A DNA stretch of 64,000 nt from Pseudomonas sp. TH31 (GTDB lineage: Bacteria > Pseudomonadota > Gammaproteobacteria > Pseudomonadales > Pseudomonadaceae): assembly GCF_016650815.1 (NCBI RefSeq), contig NZ_JAEKEZ010000013.1, positions 1 to 64,000 of the forward strand. The letters are read 5' to 3'. A model generated the notes under the pieces. It was not told where the DNA came from. It ran no database searches and was given only the letters and a program-made list of their open reading frames with translations. Shown here in pieces: positions 53,385 to 62,203 of this stretch. Position 1 is the stretch's first letter; each line of letters opens with the position of its first letter. Made by a program: the position numbers and the translations under genes.

Positions 53385-54476
53385 GTGGCGCTCAATAGCA
53401 TCGAAGAACTGGTTGAAGACATCCGCCAAGGCAAGATGGTCATCCTCATGGATGACGAAGACCGCGAGAACGAAGGCGACCTGATCATGGCCGCCGAGTG
53501 CTGCAAGCCTGAACACATCAACTTCATGGCCAAGCACGCCCGTGGCCTGATCTGCATGCCGATGAGCCGCGAGCGCTGCGAACTGCTGAAGCTGCCGTTG
53601 ATGGCCCCGCGCAACGGTTCCGGTTTTGGCACCAAGTTCACCGTGTCGATCGAAGCCACGACGGGCGTGACCACCGGCATCTCCGCCGCCGACCGCGCCC
53701 GCACGGTGCAGGCCGCTGCCGCCAAGGATGCCAAGGCTGAAGATATCGTCAGCCCGGGCCACATCTTCCCGTTGATGGCTCAGCCGGGCGGCACCCTCGC
53801 TCGCGCCGGCCATACCGAAGCCGCCTGCGACCTGGCGCGCATGGCCGGTTTCGAGCCGAGCGGCGTGATCTGCGAAGTGATGAACGACGACGGCACCATG
53901 TCCCGTCGCGCCGAGCTGGAAACCTTCGCCGCCGAACACAACATCAAGATCGGCACCATCGCCGACCTGATTCACTACCGGATGATCCACGAACGTACCG
54001 TTCAGCGGATTGCCGAGCAGCCCCTGGACAGCGAGTTGGGCCAATTCAACCTGGTGACCTATCGTGATTCCGTGGAAGGCGATGTGCACATGGCCCTGAC
54101 CCTGGGCACCGTGTGTGCGGAAGAACCGACCCTGGTTCGGGTGCACAACATGGACCCGTTGCGCGACCTGCTGATGGTCAAGCAACCGGGCCGCTGGAGC
54201 CTGCGCGCCGCCATGGCTGCGGTCGCCGAGGCTGGCAGCGGCGTGGTGCTGTTGCTCGGTCACCCGCTCGATGGCGACGTGTTGCTGGCACACATCCGCG
54301 AAACCGCGGAACACGTCCCGGCGAAAAAACCGACCACCTACAGCATCGTCGGTGCCGGTTCGCAGATCCTTCGGGACCTGGGCGTGCGCAAAATGCGCCT
54401 GATGAGTGCGCCAATGAAATTTAATGCGATATCCGGTTTCGATCTGGAAGTTGTAGAATACGTGCCCTCCGAATAA
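53385..54476 (+). CDS. ribBA: RibB with degenerate GTP cyclohydrolase II domain (RibBA-like)
   Basis: 363 residues, starting at GTG 53385 behind AAGGGGGG. The N-terminal DHBP synthase (1-200) is intact: MDDEDRENEGDLIMAAECCK and HARGLICMPMSRERCELL. The C-terminal GCHII-like half (about 205-360) lacks the three-cysteine zinc site (found as RCDCGSQ in the true RibA at 58257), so it should not make the RibA product. It therefore supplies dihydroxybutanone phosphate, and RibA does the GTP step. The start of riboflavin synthesis is thus split between two loci in this window. Confidence 0.93.
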   Translation: MALNSIEELVEDIRQGKMVILMDDEDRENEGDLIMAAECCKPEHINFMAKHARGLICMPMSRERCELLKLPLMAPRNGSGFGTKFTVSIEATTGVTTGISAADRARTVQAAAAKDAKAEDIVSPGHIFPLMAQPGGTLARAGHTEAACDLARMAGFEPSGVICEVMNDDGTMSRRAELETFAAEHNIKIGTIADLIHYRMIHERTVQRIAEQPLDSELGQFNLVTYRDSVEGDVHMALTLGTVCAEEPTLVRVHNMDPLRDLLMVKQPGRWSLRAAMAAVAEAGSGVVLLLGHPLDGDVLLAHIRETAEHVPAKKPTTYSIVGAGSQILRDLGVRKMRLMSAPMKFNAISGFDLEVVEYVPSE

Positions 54477-54522
54477 TGACCGGTTGTTTCCAGTCCTTGA
54501 TTCGCGGTTAACACATCACTGA

Positions 54523-54553
54523 GGGACGCGTAGAAAACGCGTCCCGGCTCTTT
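54523..54553 (+). terminator. Hairpin between ribBA and ribH
   Basis: GGGACGCG / CGCGTCCC, a perfect 8-bp stem with a 7-base loop, is followed by GGCTCTTTA, only a short T-run. It may partly end transcription or set the ratio of ribBA and ribH messages. Confidence 0.5.
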
Positions 54554-54567
54554 AAGAGATCTAACGA

Positions 54568-55044
54568 ATGACCCTGAAGACCATCGAAGGTACCTTCATC
54601 GCCCCTAAAGGCCGCTACGCTTTGGTAGTGGGCCGCTTCAACAGCTTCGTCGTTGAAAGCCTGGTTAGCGGTGCAGTTGATGCCCTGGTTCGCCATGGCG
54701 TGAGCGAAAGCGACATCACCATCATCCGTGCGCCTGGCGCCTTCGAAATCCCGCTGGTTGCGCAGAAAGTCGCTCAGAAGGGCGAATACGCGGCAATCAT
54801 CGCCCTGGGCGCGGTCATTCGTGGCGGTACTCCGCACTTCGAATACGTGGCGGGCGAATGCACCAAGGGCCTGGCCCAGGTGTCCATGGAGTTCGGCGTA
54901 CCGGTCGCTTTCGGCGTCCTGACCGTTGATTCCATCGAGCAAGCCATTGAACGTTCCGGCACCAAGGCCGGTAACAAAGGTGCTGAAGCTGCCCTGTCCG
55001 CCCTGGAAATGGTCAGCCTGCTGGCGCAGTTGGAGGCCAAGTGA
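54568..55044 (+). CDS. ribH: 6,7-Dimethyl-8-ribityllumazine synthase
   Basis: 158 residues, the usual length. Active-site parts: [60 protein letters not shown] (with the catalytic His) and [20 protein letters not shown]. It joins the RibA/D product with dihydroxybutanone phosphate to make lumazine. It ends inside the nusB start (GTGA), so it is coupled to nusB. Confidence 0.96.
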   Translation: MTLKTIEGTFIAPKGRYALVVGRFNSFVVESLVSGAVDALVRHGVSESDITIIRAPGAFEIPLVAQKVAQKGEYAAIIALGAVIRGGTPHFEYVAGECTKGLAQVSMEFGVPVAFGVLTVDSIEQAIERSGTKAGNKGAEAALSALEMVSLLAQLEAK

Positions 55045-55541
55045 TTAGCGACGAAAGTGATCGTTTCAACCCGCGCGATCCAAAGCCTGCGGATGCCGGC
55101 AAGCCATCGAAAAGCGTCAAGCGTCGCGAAGCCCGTCAGCTCGCGACTCAAGCGCTGTACCAATGGCACATGGCCAAGCAATCGCTGAACGAGATCGAAG
55201 CGCAGTTCCGGGTCGATAACGACTTCAGCGATGTCGATGCCGCTTACTTCCACGACATCCTGCACGGCGTTCCGGCGCACCGCACCGAGATCGATACAGC
55301 CCTGGCCCCGTGCCTGGACATCACGATCGAAGAGCTGGACCCGGTTGAACTGGCCGTTCTGCGTCTGTCCACCTGGGAGCTGATCAAGCGTGTCGACGTG
55401 CCTTACCGCGTCGTGATCAACGAAGGTATCGAGCTGGCGAAAGTCTTCGGTTCCACCGATGGCCACAAGTTTGTCAACGGCGTACTCGACAAGCTGGCCC
55501 CGCGACTGCGTGAAGCTGAAGTGAAGGCGTTCAAGCGCTGA
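55041..55541 (+). CDS. nusB: Transcription antitermination factor NusB
   Basis: 166 residues starting at GTG 55041. A 27-residue charged head is followed by the NusB helical domain: [20 protein letters not shown] and [40 protein letters not shown] and [15 protein letters not shown]. It binds boxA RNA with NusE in rRNA transcription. ribH-nusB-thiL order is conserved in pseudomonads. Confidence 0.95.
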   Translation: MISDESDRFNPRDPKPADAGKPSKSVKRREARQLATQALYQWHMAKQSLNEIEAQFRVDNDFSDVDAAYFHDILHGVPAHRTEIDTALAPCLDITIEELDPVELAVLRLSTWELIKRVDVPYRVVINEGIELAKVFGSTDGHKFVNGVLDKLAPRLREAEVKAFKR

Positions 55542-55559
55542 TCGGCGCTTGAAAGGCAA

Positions 55560-55717
55560 GTGTCCTGTCTCGCCGATACGTTCGTTTTTAGCGAGTGGAT
55601 GGTGTTGCCAGACAAGGCGCCGCGACGAGTCATAGCGTGCTATGGCGAGGAGCGGCAACGCAGTATGGCGACACCAGACGCCGCTAAAAAATGAACAGTA
55701 TTGGTGAGACGGGACAC
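55560..55717 (-). repeat. 158-bp palindromic repeat, copy 2
   Basis: Ends are GTGTCCTGTCTC and GAGACGGGACAC (11 of 12 pair). Its reverse complement aligns along the full length with the copy at 50805, with the shared core CTGCGTTGCCGCTCCTCGCC and GCTATGACTCGTC. It ends 3 bases before the thiL start, so it forms the leader of thiL. An ATG inside it (55691) is in frame with thiL but is not the family start. Confidence 0.85.
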
Positions 55718-55720
55718 CCA

Positions 55721-56686
55721 ATGGGCGAGTTTGAGCTGATCCGCAATTTCTTCGCCGCCGCGCCTTGCGCGCAGGGCGGCGAGGGCGTTGCCCTTGGGAT
55801 CGGCGACGACTGCGCCTTGCTGGCTGTTCCTTGCGGGGAGCAGTTGGCTATTTCCACCGACACCCTCGTTGCCGGTGTGCATTTCGCAGATCCTTGCGAC
55901 CCGTTTTTGCTCGGTCAGCGCTCGCTGGCTGTAGCGGTCAGTGACCTGGCCGCCATGGGCGCCACCCCCATTGCCTTTACCCTTGCCTTGACCTTGCCGA
56001 CGGTGACCGCCGATTGGCTGGATACCTACGCCCGTGGTTTGAACGTTATGGCGCAGAGCTGTGGCGTGGCGCTGGTGGGTGGCGACACCACTCGTGGACC
56101 GTTGAGCCTGACGATGACCGTGTTTGGCCGTGTGCCGGTCGGCCAGGCGTTGACCCGCAGTGGCGCGCAGCCGGGCGACTTGCTGTGCGTGGGCGGTGAG
56201 TTGGGCAATGCCGCCGGGGCCTTGCCGCTGGTGCTGGGTCAACGAACTGCAGAAGCGGCCATTGCCACCCCGCTGCTGGCTCATTACTGGTCGCCGCAAC
56301 CACAACTGGCACTCGGTCAGGCGTTGCGCGGCAAGGCCACCTCCGCACTGGACATCTCCGACGGCCTGCTCGCCGACTGCGGGCATATTGCGCTCGCGTC
56401 GAAGGTCGGCATTCAGGTTGAGCGGAGTAAGCTGGCAGTATCGACGGCGTTGGTGGCCTTCCTCGGTCAGTCAGGCGCTGAAGACGCGGCCCTGAGCGGT
56501 GGCGATGATTACGTGCTGGCCTTCACCTTGCCGCCCGTCGAATTGCCCCGACTGCTGGCCGACGGTTGGCCGATCCATGTGCTTGGCCGGGTCGTGACGG
56601 GGCAGGGCGTTGTGCTGCTGGACGCCGATGGACAAGACATCACCCCGCAAACCCGGGGCTACCAACATTTTCGGGAGACACCGTGA
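55721..56686 (+). CDS. thiL: Thiamine-monophosphate kinase
   Basis: 321 residues of the PurM/ThiL fold. MGEFELIRNFF starts the protein; ALGIGDDCALL and STDTLVAGVHF carry the metal-binding Asp residues; SLAVAVSDLAAMGATPIAFT and GGDTTRGPLSLTMTVFG follow. GDDYVLAF is near the C-terminus. It phosphorylates thiamine-P to thiamine-PP. Start at ATG 55721, with GGGA seven bases upstream. Overlaps pgpA by 4 bases. Confidence 0.95.
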   Translation: MGEFELIRNFFAAAPCAQGGEGVALGIGDDCALLAVPCGEQLAISTDTLVAGVHFADPCDPFLLGQRSLAVAVSDLAAMGATPIAFTLALTLPTVTADWLDTYARGLNVMAQSCGVALVGGDTTRGPLSLTMTVFGRVPVGQALTRSGAQPGDLLCVGGELGNAAGALPLVLGQRTAEAAIATPLLAHYWSPQPQLALGQALRGKATSALDISDGLLADCGHIALASKVGIQVERSKLAVSTALVAFLGQSGAEDAALSGGDDYVLAFTLPPVELPRLLADGWPIHVLGRVVTGQGVVLLDADGQDITPQTRGYQHFRETP

Positions 56687-57186
56687 CAGATCATCCCAAG
56701 CAGACCCCGGCGGAATTCGTACCGCCTTCGGTCTGGCGTAATCCGTGGCATTTCCTGGCGTTCGGCTTCGGCTCGGGCACCTTGCCAAAGGCACCGGGCA
56801 CCTGGGGGTCGTTAGTTGCGCTACCCTTTATCCCGTTGTGGCAGATGTTGCCCGACTGGGGTTACTGGCTGATGCTCGGCATCACCATGCTGTTCGGCTT
56901 CTGGCTGTGCGGCAAGGTGGCCGACGATTTGCGGGTACACGATCACGAAGGCATCGTCTGGGACGAGATGGTCGGGATGTGGATCACCCTGTGGCTGGTG
57001 CCGGAAGGTTGGTACTGGTTGCTGGCGGGGTTCCTGATGTTCCGCTTCTTCGACATCCTCAAGCCGTGGCCGATTCGCTGGATCGACCGCAACGTGCATG
57101 GCGGCGTCGGGATCATGCTCGATGACGTGTTGGCCGGGGTCTTTGCATGGTTGGGGATGCAAGGCCTGGTGTGGTTATTTGCCTGA
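56683..57186 (+). CDS. pgpA: Phosphatidylglycerophosphatase A
   Basis: 167 residues, GTG start overlapping the thiL stop. Family features: WHFLAFGFGSGTLPKAPGTW with GSLVALP (about 20-46), the acidic site DHEGIVWDEMVGMWITLW, and RFFDILKPWPIRWIDRNVHG followed by GIMLDDVLAG. Four membrane helices. It removes the phosphate from phosphatidylglycerophosphate in the inner membrane. Confidence 0.95.
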   Translation: MTDHPKQTPAEFVPPSVWRNPWHFLAFGFGSGTLPKAPGTWGSLVALPFIPLWQMLPDWGYWLMLGITMLFGFWLCGKVADDLRVHDHEGIVWDEMVGMWITLWLVPEGWYWLLAGFLMFRFFDILKPWPIRWIDRNVHGGVGIMLDDVLAGVFAWLGMQGLVWLFA

Positions 57187-57208
57187 ATGGCGAAGCGGGG
57201 AACTAGGG

Positions 57209-57943
57209 ATGGCTCGACGCTGGTTGATGGTGTTTTTCGCGATGTTTTGCTCTATCGCCCAGGCGGGGGATGCCGCGCCGGCGCCGTCGGTGATTCATCT
57301 GGCCAGCGAAGACTGGGAAGACTACACCGCCGCTGACGGTCACGGCCTGGGCTGGGATCTGCTGCGGGCGATCTTCGAGCCGGCCGGCGTCAAGCTGGAC
57401 ATCCGCACCGAACCTTACACGCGCGCCGTGGGCCTGGCCCAGCGGGGCGAAGTGGATGCCTGTGTCGGCTCCTATCGGGATGAAACCAGCGAACTGCTCT
57501 ATCCGCACTGGAACTTCGACACCGATCACATCTATGCCTTGGGCCTGGCGAGCAATCCGGCGCCGACTCTCGACACCCTGGGCAACTATCGACTGGCCTG
57601 GGTTCGCGGTTACAGGTATCAGGATTACCTGCCGAACATTCACCGCTATAACGAAGTGGTGCGGCGTACCGCAATCCTGTCGATGCTGACCCACAACCGC
57701 GCCGACTTTTACATCGATGCGCTGACCGAAGTCGATTACATGGTCACCCGGGCCAAGGATCCGTCGCAGTTTCGCCGTACCCACATTGCCGAGTTGCCGC
57801 TGTTCCTGTGTTTTGCCGACACCCCAAAGGCCCGCGCGTTGATGGCGTTGTTTGACCAACGCATGGAACTGCTGGTGAAAAGCGGACAGCTGAAACCGGT
57901 CTTCGCCAAGTGGAAACAGCCGTATCCGTTTAGTCATGACTGA
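57209..57943 (+). CDS. Periplasmic solute-binding protein (SBP_bac_3-like)
   Basis: 244 residues from ATG 57209. Signal peptide LMVFFAMFCSIAQAGDA. The mature protein is of the amino-acid-binding type: IHLASEDWEDYTAADGHGLG, WDLLRAIFEPAGVKLDIRTE, PYTRAVGLAQRGEVDACVGS. Here it is without permease or ATPase genes, so it could be an orphan sensor or scavenger. It starts 22 bp after pgpA. Confidence 0.85.
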   Translation: MARRWLMVFFAMFCSIAQAGDAAPAPSVIHLASEDWEDYTAADGHGLGWDLLRAIFEPAGVKLDIRTEPYTRAVGLAQRGEVDACVGSYRDETSELLYPHWNFDTDHIYALGLASNPAPTLDTLGNYRLAWVRGYRYQDYLPNIHRYNEVVRRTAILSMLTHNRADFYIDALTEVDYMVTRAKDPSQFRRTHIAELPLFLCFADTPKARALMALFDQRMELLVKSGQLKPVFAKWKQPYPFSHD

Positions 57944-57953
57944 ACGCAGACCC

Positions 57954-58114
57954 TGTAGCAGCTGGCGAAGCCTGCGTTCGGCTGCGAAGCAGTCGCAAAA
58001 CCTGAGCATGCGGTCTTCCTGATACATCGCGTTGCCTGATTTCACGACTGCTGCGCAGCCTCGCAGGCTCGGCAGCTGCTACGAGCCGAACGCAGGCTTC
58101 GCCAACTGCTGCAG
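57954..58114. repeat. Long inverted repeat between the binding-protein gene and ribA
   Basis: TGTAGCAGCTGGCGAAGCCT-GCGTTCGGCT on the left is mirrored by AGCCGAACGCAGGCTTCGCC-AACTGCTGCAG on the right. Further inner pairs are CGAAGCAGTCG / CGACTGCTGCG, and GGCAGCTGCTACGAG repeats the left motif. It fills most of the 313-bp space before ribA; the rest (58115-58256) should hold the ribA promoter. Confidence 0.75.
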
Positions 58115-58256
58115 AGCTTACGCAGGCTGGGAAAGGCATCTTAGATCAAACTTTTTGATCGTTATGCCCCATAATTCAGCCTAAGCGTCGGTTAGAACCT
58201 GCTGTTACAATGCCGCCTCTGCGAATCTCCAGTACTTATTGATCAGGAGCACACCG

Positions 58257-58874
58257 GTGCCTGTCGTTTTTGTCGCCGCATCCAAGCTGCCAACGCCTTT
58301 TGCGCAATTCACCATGCACGGCTTTCTCGATGAAGAAAATGGTCGAGAGCACGTGGTGCTCAGTCTGGGTGAGTTCGATGACGGTGCCCCGGTACTCGGC
58401 CGGTTGCACTCCGAATGCCTGACTGGCGATGCCTTGTTCAGCCAGCGTTGCGACTGCGGCTCTCAGCTTGAAGCGGCATTGCAGGCCATCGCCCGCGAAG
58501 GCCGTGGCGTGTTGCTGTACTTGCGTCAGGAAGGTCGTGGCATTGGCCTGCTGAACAAAATCCGTGCCTACGAGTTGCAGGATGGCGGCGCCGACACCGT
58601 TGAAGCCAACGAGCGTCTGGGCTTTGCCGCCGACCAGCGTGACTACGCCATGTGCCTGCCGATACTTCAGCACCTGGGCGTGAAGTCCCTGCGTCTGATG
58701 ACCAACAACCCGCGCAAGGTCAAAGCCTTGACCGACATGGGTATCGTGGTCGCCGAGCGTGTGCCGCTGCACACCGGGCACAACCCGCACAACAAACTCT
58801 ACCTGGCCACCAAGGCCAGCAAGCTCGACCACATGATGGGCAACGAGCATCAGGGCGAGGCAGATCGGGCGTGA
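58257..58874 (+). CDS. ribA: GTP cyclohydrolase II
   Basis: 205 residues from GTG 58257, with AGGAG nearby. Zinc ligands are in [19 protein letters not shown] (three Cys). The catalytic loop [20 protein letters not shown] and [20 protein letters not shown] are typical. The end has [19 protein letters not shown]. It opens GTP, the first step of riboflavin synthesis; needed here because the RibBA protein has a degenerate GCHII half. Its stop overlaps the next gene. Confidence 0.96.
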   Translation: MPVVFVAASKLPTPFAQFTMHGFLDEENGREHVVLSLGEFDDGAPVLGRLHSECLTGDALFSQRCDCGSQLEAALQAIAREGRGVLLYLRQEGRGIGLLNKIRAYELQDGGADTVEANERLGFAADQRDYAMCLPILQHLGVKSLRLMTNNPRKVKALTDMGIVVAERVPLHTGHNPHNKLYLATKASKLDHMMGNEHQGEADRA

Positions 58875-59290
58875 CCCGCGGCCAGGTGCGGCGCCGACTG
58901 TCCTTCAACTGGTGGCAATACCTGGCGCTGGCCTTGTTGCCGCTGTTCGTGCTCAACGGCGTGTTCGGCCAGAGCGAGGCGATCCTGCCAGTGCTGGCGA
59001 TGCCGTTGTTCATCGCCGGTGTGGCCTCGATGTTTGTCAGCCTGAAGTTCTTCGGTGGCTACAAACATGCACTGATCGCCACCCAGAAAGCTCTCGATAC
59101 CCCTGAAGAACCCGCCGCCTGGATTGCCCTGGCGGCCAAGCGCCGCACGGCGTTCCTGGCGGCCGGCCTGCCCGCCTGGATCGGTGCGCTGGCGGTGTTC
59201 GTCGGTCTCGAAGCGGTGCCACTGGTGCTACTGGCGCTGTCGACCACGGTGCTGTTCTACCTCTACCGTATCCCGCGTCAACTCGGCTGA
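58871..59290 (+). CDS. Small inner-membrane protein
   Basis: 139 residues from GTG 58871, overlapping the ribA stop. It has four hydrophobic stretches (about 14-32, 40-57, 95-112, 115-132) with a cytoplasmic loop [21 protein letters not shown] know of no function. Its conserved place between ribA and the BtuF-like gene suggests an operon. Confidence 0.72.
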   Translation: MTRGQVRRRLSFNWWQYLALALLPLFVLNGVFGQSEAILPVLAMPLFIAGVASMFVSLKFFGGYKHALIATQKALDTPEEPAAWIALAAKRRTAFLAAGLPAWIGALAVFVGLEAVPLVLLALSTTVLFYLYRIPRQLG

Positions 59291-60090
59291 TGCTTCGCTA
59301 TTGGCTGGCGGTTTTGCTGTTGGCTGTCAGTGGCTTGGCGGCTGCAGTCGAGCGGGTGGTCAGCCTGGCGCCGTCCCTGTCTGAAATCGTGGTTGAACTG
59401 GGTTCGGCAGACCTGTTGGTCGGTGTGCTGGATGCCGGCGAGCGTCCTGTTGAACTCAAAGATATGCCTTCCGTTGGCCGCTACGGTCAGTTGGACATGG
59501 AGCGATTGCTCAGCCTCAAACCCGATCTGTTATTGCTCTGGCCCGGCAGCGTCGGCCCGGCCCAGCGTGAACAGCTCAAGCGGTTGAACATTCCTACCTA
59601 CGTCGCCGAACCGCATAACCTTGGACAACTCACCGCGCAGATTGAATCTATCGCCACACAACTCGGCCGGCCGGAGCGGGGCGTGAAGTTAGCGGCGCTC
59701 CTGCGGCAAAAACTGGATAACCTGCGCCAGCGCTATCAACGGGACAAGCCGTTGCAGGTGTTCTATCAAGTCTGGGATCGGCCGCTGTACACCGTTGGCG
59801 GTGGGCAGATCATCAGTGATGCTCTTGAAGTGTGCGGCGCGCGCAATGTGTTTGCCGACCTGGCATTGCCAGCGCCGCAGGTGAGCGTGGAAGCGGTGTT
59901 ACAGCGCAATCCCGAGGTGATCCTGGCCAGTGACCAGGCGCAGCTCGATGCCTGGAAGGCCTGGCCGCAGGTGGCGGCGGTGGCTCGCGGGCAATTGTTG
60001 TTGGTGACGGATAAAGGGTTGGAGCGGCCGAGTGGGCAGATGATCGAGGCGGCGGCCAAGTTGTGCCAAGTGATCGCACCTGACCGTTAA
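59290..60090 (+). CDS. btuF: Cobalamin-binding periplasmic protein (BtuF-like)
   Basis: 266 residues. Signal peptide WLAVLLLAVSGLAAAVE. A PBP class III fold: RVVSLAPSLSEIVVELGSAD, then KPDLLLLWPGSVGPAQREQL, YQVWDRPLYTVGGGQIISDA, and the NPEVILASDQAQLD helix. It collects cobalamin for a BtuCD permease, which is not in the window. The convergent btuB receptor gene 75 bp away fits B12 uptake. The start (TGATG) overlaps the upstream gene's stop. Confidence 0.85.
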   Translation: MLRYWLAVLLLAVSGLAAAVERVVSLAPSLSEIVVELGSADLLVGVLDAGERPVELKDMPSVGRYGQLDMERLLSLKPDLLLLWPGSVGPAQREQLKRLNIPTYVAEPHNLGQLTAQIESIATQLGRPERGVKLAALLRQKLDNLRQRYQRDKPLQVFYQVWDRPLYTVGGGQIISDALEVCGARNVFADLALPAPQVSVEAVLQRNPEVILASDQAQLDAWKAWPQVAAVARGQLLLVTDKGLERPSGQMIEAAAKLCQVIAPDR

Positions 60091-60111
60091 TACAGGGATC
60101 ACATTAAACCC

Positions 60112-60134
60112 GTAGGAGCGAGGCTTGCCCGCGA
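60112..60134. repeat. Single REP unit (type GTAGGAGCGAGGCTTGCCCGCG)
   Basis: One copy only, GTAGGAGCGAGGCTTGCCCG, between the convergent btuF-like and btuB genes; the inverted mate is missing. Confidence 0.7.
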
Positions 60135-60164
60135 AGAGGCCGGCTCCAACACCGCGAATCTTAA

Positions 60165-62046
60165 TCAGAGTTCCGGCGTCCAGGTCACCCCAAACATCCA
60201 CGCCCGACCTTCCTCGTGATACCCATACTGACTGCCGTCGTAGCTGTACAACGCCCGGCTGTAGTCCTGGTCCAGCAAGTTATCCACCTTCAGCTCCAGC
60301 CTCACTTCCCGGTTCAGCGCCCAGCTGCTTCGCAGCAAGCAACGCATAGCCGCCCAACGGCTGCTGATTGTTCTCATCGTCGTAGCTGCCGCTGACTGCC
60401 TGCCAACTGGCGCCGAGGCCCAGTCGATCAAACTGTCGATCCAGATCCAGGCTCAACGTCCGCCGGGCACGACGGGCCAGGGTGTGACCGCTGTCGCGAT
60501 CCCGCGGGTCGATGATCGACACACCGAGGTTGCTCTGCCAGCCGAACAGTTCCTGCTTCAGCGCCGCTTCGAAACCGTTGATGCGTGCTGAGGCGACATT
60601 CTGCGGGCGGTTGTTGCTGCCGAAGATAATCGCGTCTTCCAGGTCCGTGCGGTACAGCGATGCTTCCAGTCGGCTGGTCTCGGCCAACTGACTGCGCCAC
60701 TGCAACTCATAGCTTTTCGAGGTTTCAGGCTTCAAGTCCGGATTGCTGAAGTCCGGGTAATACAGGTCGTTGAAGGTCGGTGCGCGCAAGCCTTCGCTGT
60801 AGGTCAGCAGCACGTCGTTGTCCGGGTTCAACGGCAGGGTGAACGTGCCGCTCCAACTGTTTTGGCCGCCAAACTGCTGGTTCTGGTCGCGGCGCAGGCC
60901 CAGTTCCGTGGAGAAACTGTCCGCCTGATAGCGATGCTGGATAAACGCCGCGCGGTTCCAGCGGCTGTTCTCGTTAAACGGCGTGCTGCTGTTGATCCGG
61001 TCTTCGTACCAGTCGCCGCCGAGGATCAGGCTATTGCGCTCGTTGAGCGTCAGGTCGTTCTGCCAGTTCACCGAGTCGCGGTAAGTGTTGAACACCGTGC
61101 GTTCGTCGCTGAGCTTGTCGAGGGTCTTCTCGCGGTTTTCGCTGTGGCCGAACTCGACGCGGGTTTTCCAGCGGTCATTGACCTGCGCGTCGACGTAACT
61201 GCTGACGCTGCTGACGTCGAAATCGCTGTAGGGCTGCTGCTGGACGGATTCGAAGGTGGTCGTGTCGAAGCGGCCGAAGGGGTTGTCGAACTCGCTTTTC
61301 CCGGTGTTATCCAGCAGATTGGCGCCGATTTCGATGTCGTCGGTCAGTGCATGACTCAGGCTCAAACTCACCGATTTATTGCGGTACTCGTCGTGATCGC
61401 CATCGCTGGGATACGACTCGTGGGTGCGATTGATCCCGGCAGTTTCATCGAGGCTGGCGCCGAGATTGAAGCGGGTTTTCTCATCGCCACCGGACAGCCC
61501 AAGGCTACGCTCCCACGTCTGGTTGCTGCCAAACCCCATATGCAGGCGAGGTTGCAGACCCTGCTCGGCGCCACGACGGGTGAAGATCTGGATCACCCCG
61601 CCAATTGCATCGCTGCCATAAATCACCGAACGGGAGCCGCGCAGCACTTCAACACGCTCGACCTGTTCGATGTTGATGTGTTGCAGGTTGCTGTCGCCGG
61701 ACGTGGAACTGCCGATGCGCTGGCCATCCACCAGCACCAGCGTCTGGGCGGATTTGGTGCCGCGAATGTAAATCCCCGGCGAGCTGCCGCGCCCGCCGGT
61801 TTGCCCGACCTGCACACCCGGCACCCGACGCAACAGGTCTGTGACGCTGTCTGGTTGCAGGCGGTCGATGTCTTCGCGGGTGAACACCGTGTTGGCGGCG
61901 CTGCTGTCGTTGCGTGCTTCGACCTGGCGGTTGGCGCTGATCAACACGTCGGGGAGCTTCAGGGCTTGATCGCGTTCGAAGGTATCGGCCAGGAGTTGGC
62001 CGGCTGGCAGGAGCGTCAGCGTTAAAGCGAGGCGGGAGAGTTTCAT
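60165..62046 (-). pseudogene. btuB: TonB-dependent vitamin B12 receptor BtuB, frameshifted near the end
   Basis: The start is ATG 62046 with signal peptide LALTLTLLPAGQLLADTFER. The plug domain (about 30-145) has PDSVTDLLRRVPGVQVGQTG, GSSPGIYIRGTKSAQTLVLV and SVIYGSDAIGGVIQIFTRR. The barrel runs to GGYALLAA, where the frame breaks at about 60324-60336. The true end (SSWALNREVRLELKVDNLLD to WMFGVTWTPEL) is in the next frame to 60165. One extra A/T at 60329-60330 explains it; the repaired length is about 626 residues. No cobalamin riboswitch is visible upstream. Confidence 0.87.
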
Positions 62047-62102
62047 TGGCAGTCCATTGGCAATCTGCAGCGAACACACATTTGAAGGTTGCTCAAAACC
62101 AA

Positions 62103-62192
62103 TGTGGGAGCGGGCTTGCTCGCGAAGGCGGTGGATCAATCAACATTTAAGTCGACTGACCGTCCGCTTTCGCGAGCAAGCCCGCTCCCACA
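62103..62192. repeat. Paired REP palindromes
   Basis: TGTGGGAGCGGGCTTGCTCG and its inverted mate around a 44-base centre, between dxs and btuB on the same strand. It separates the two transcripts. Confidence 0.85.
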
Positions 62193-62203
62193 GGGTTTTG
62201 CGT

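Noticed and set aside
60862..62025. 387-codon plus-strand frame
   Set aside because: Antisense to btuB, whose plug and barrel motifs are clear; the plus-strand residues are a shadow pattern.
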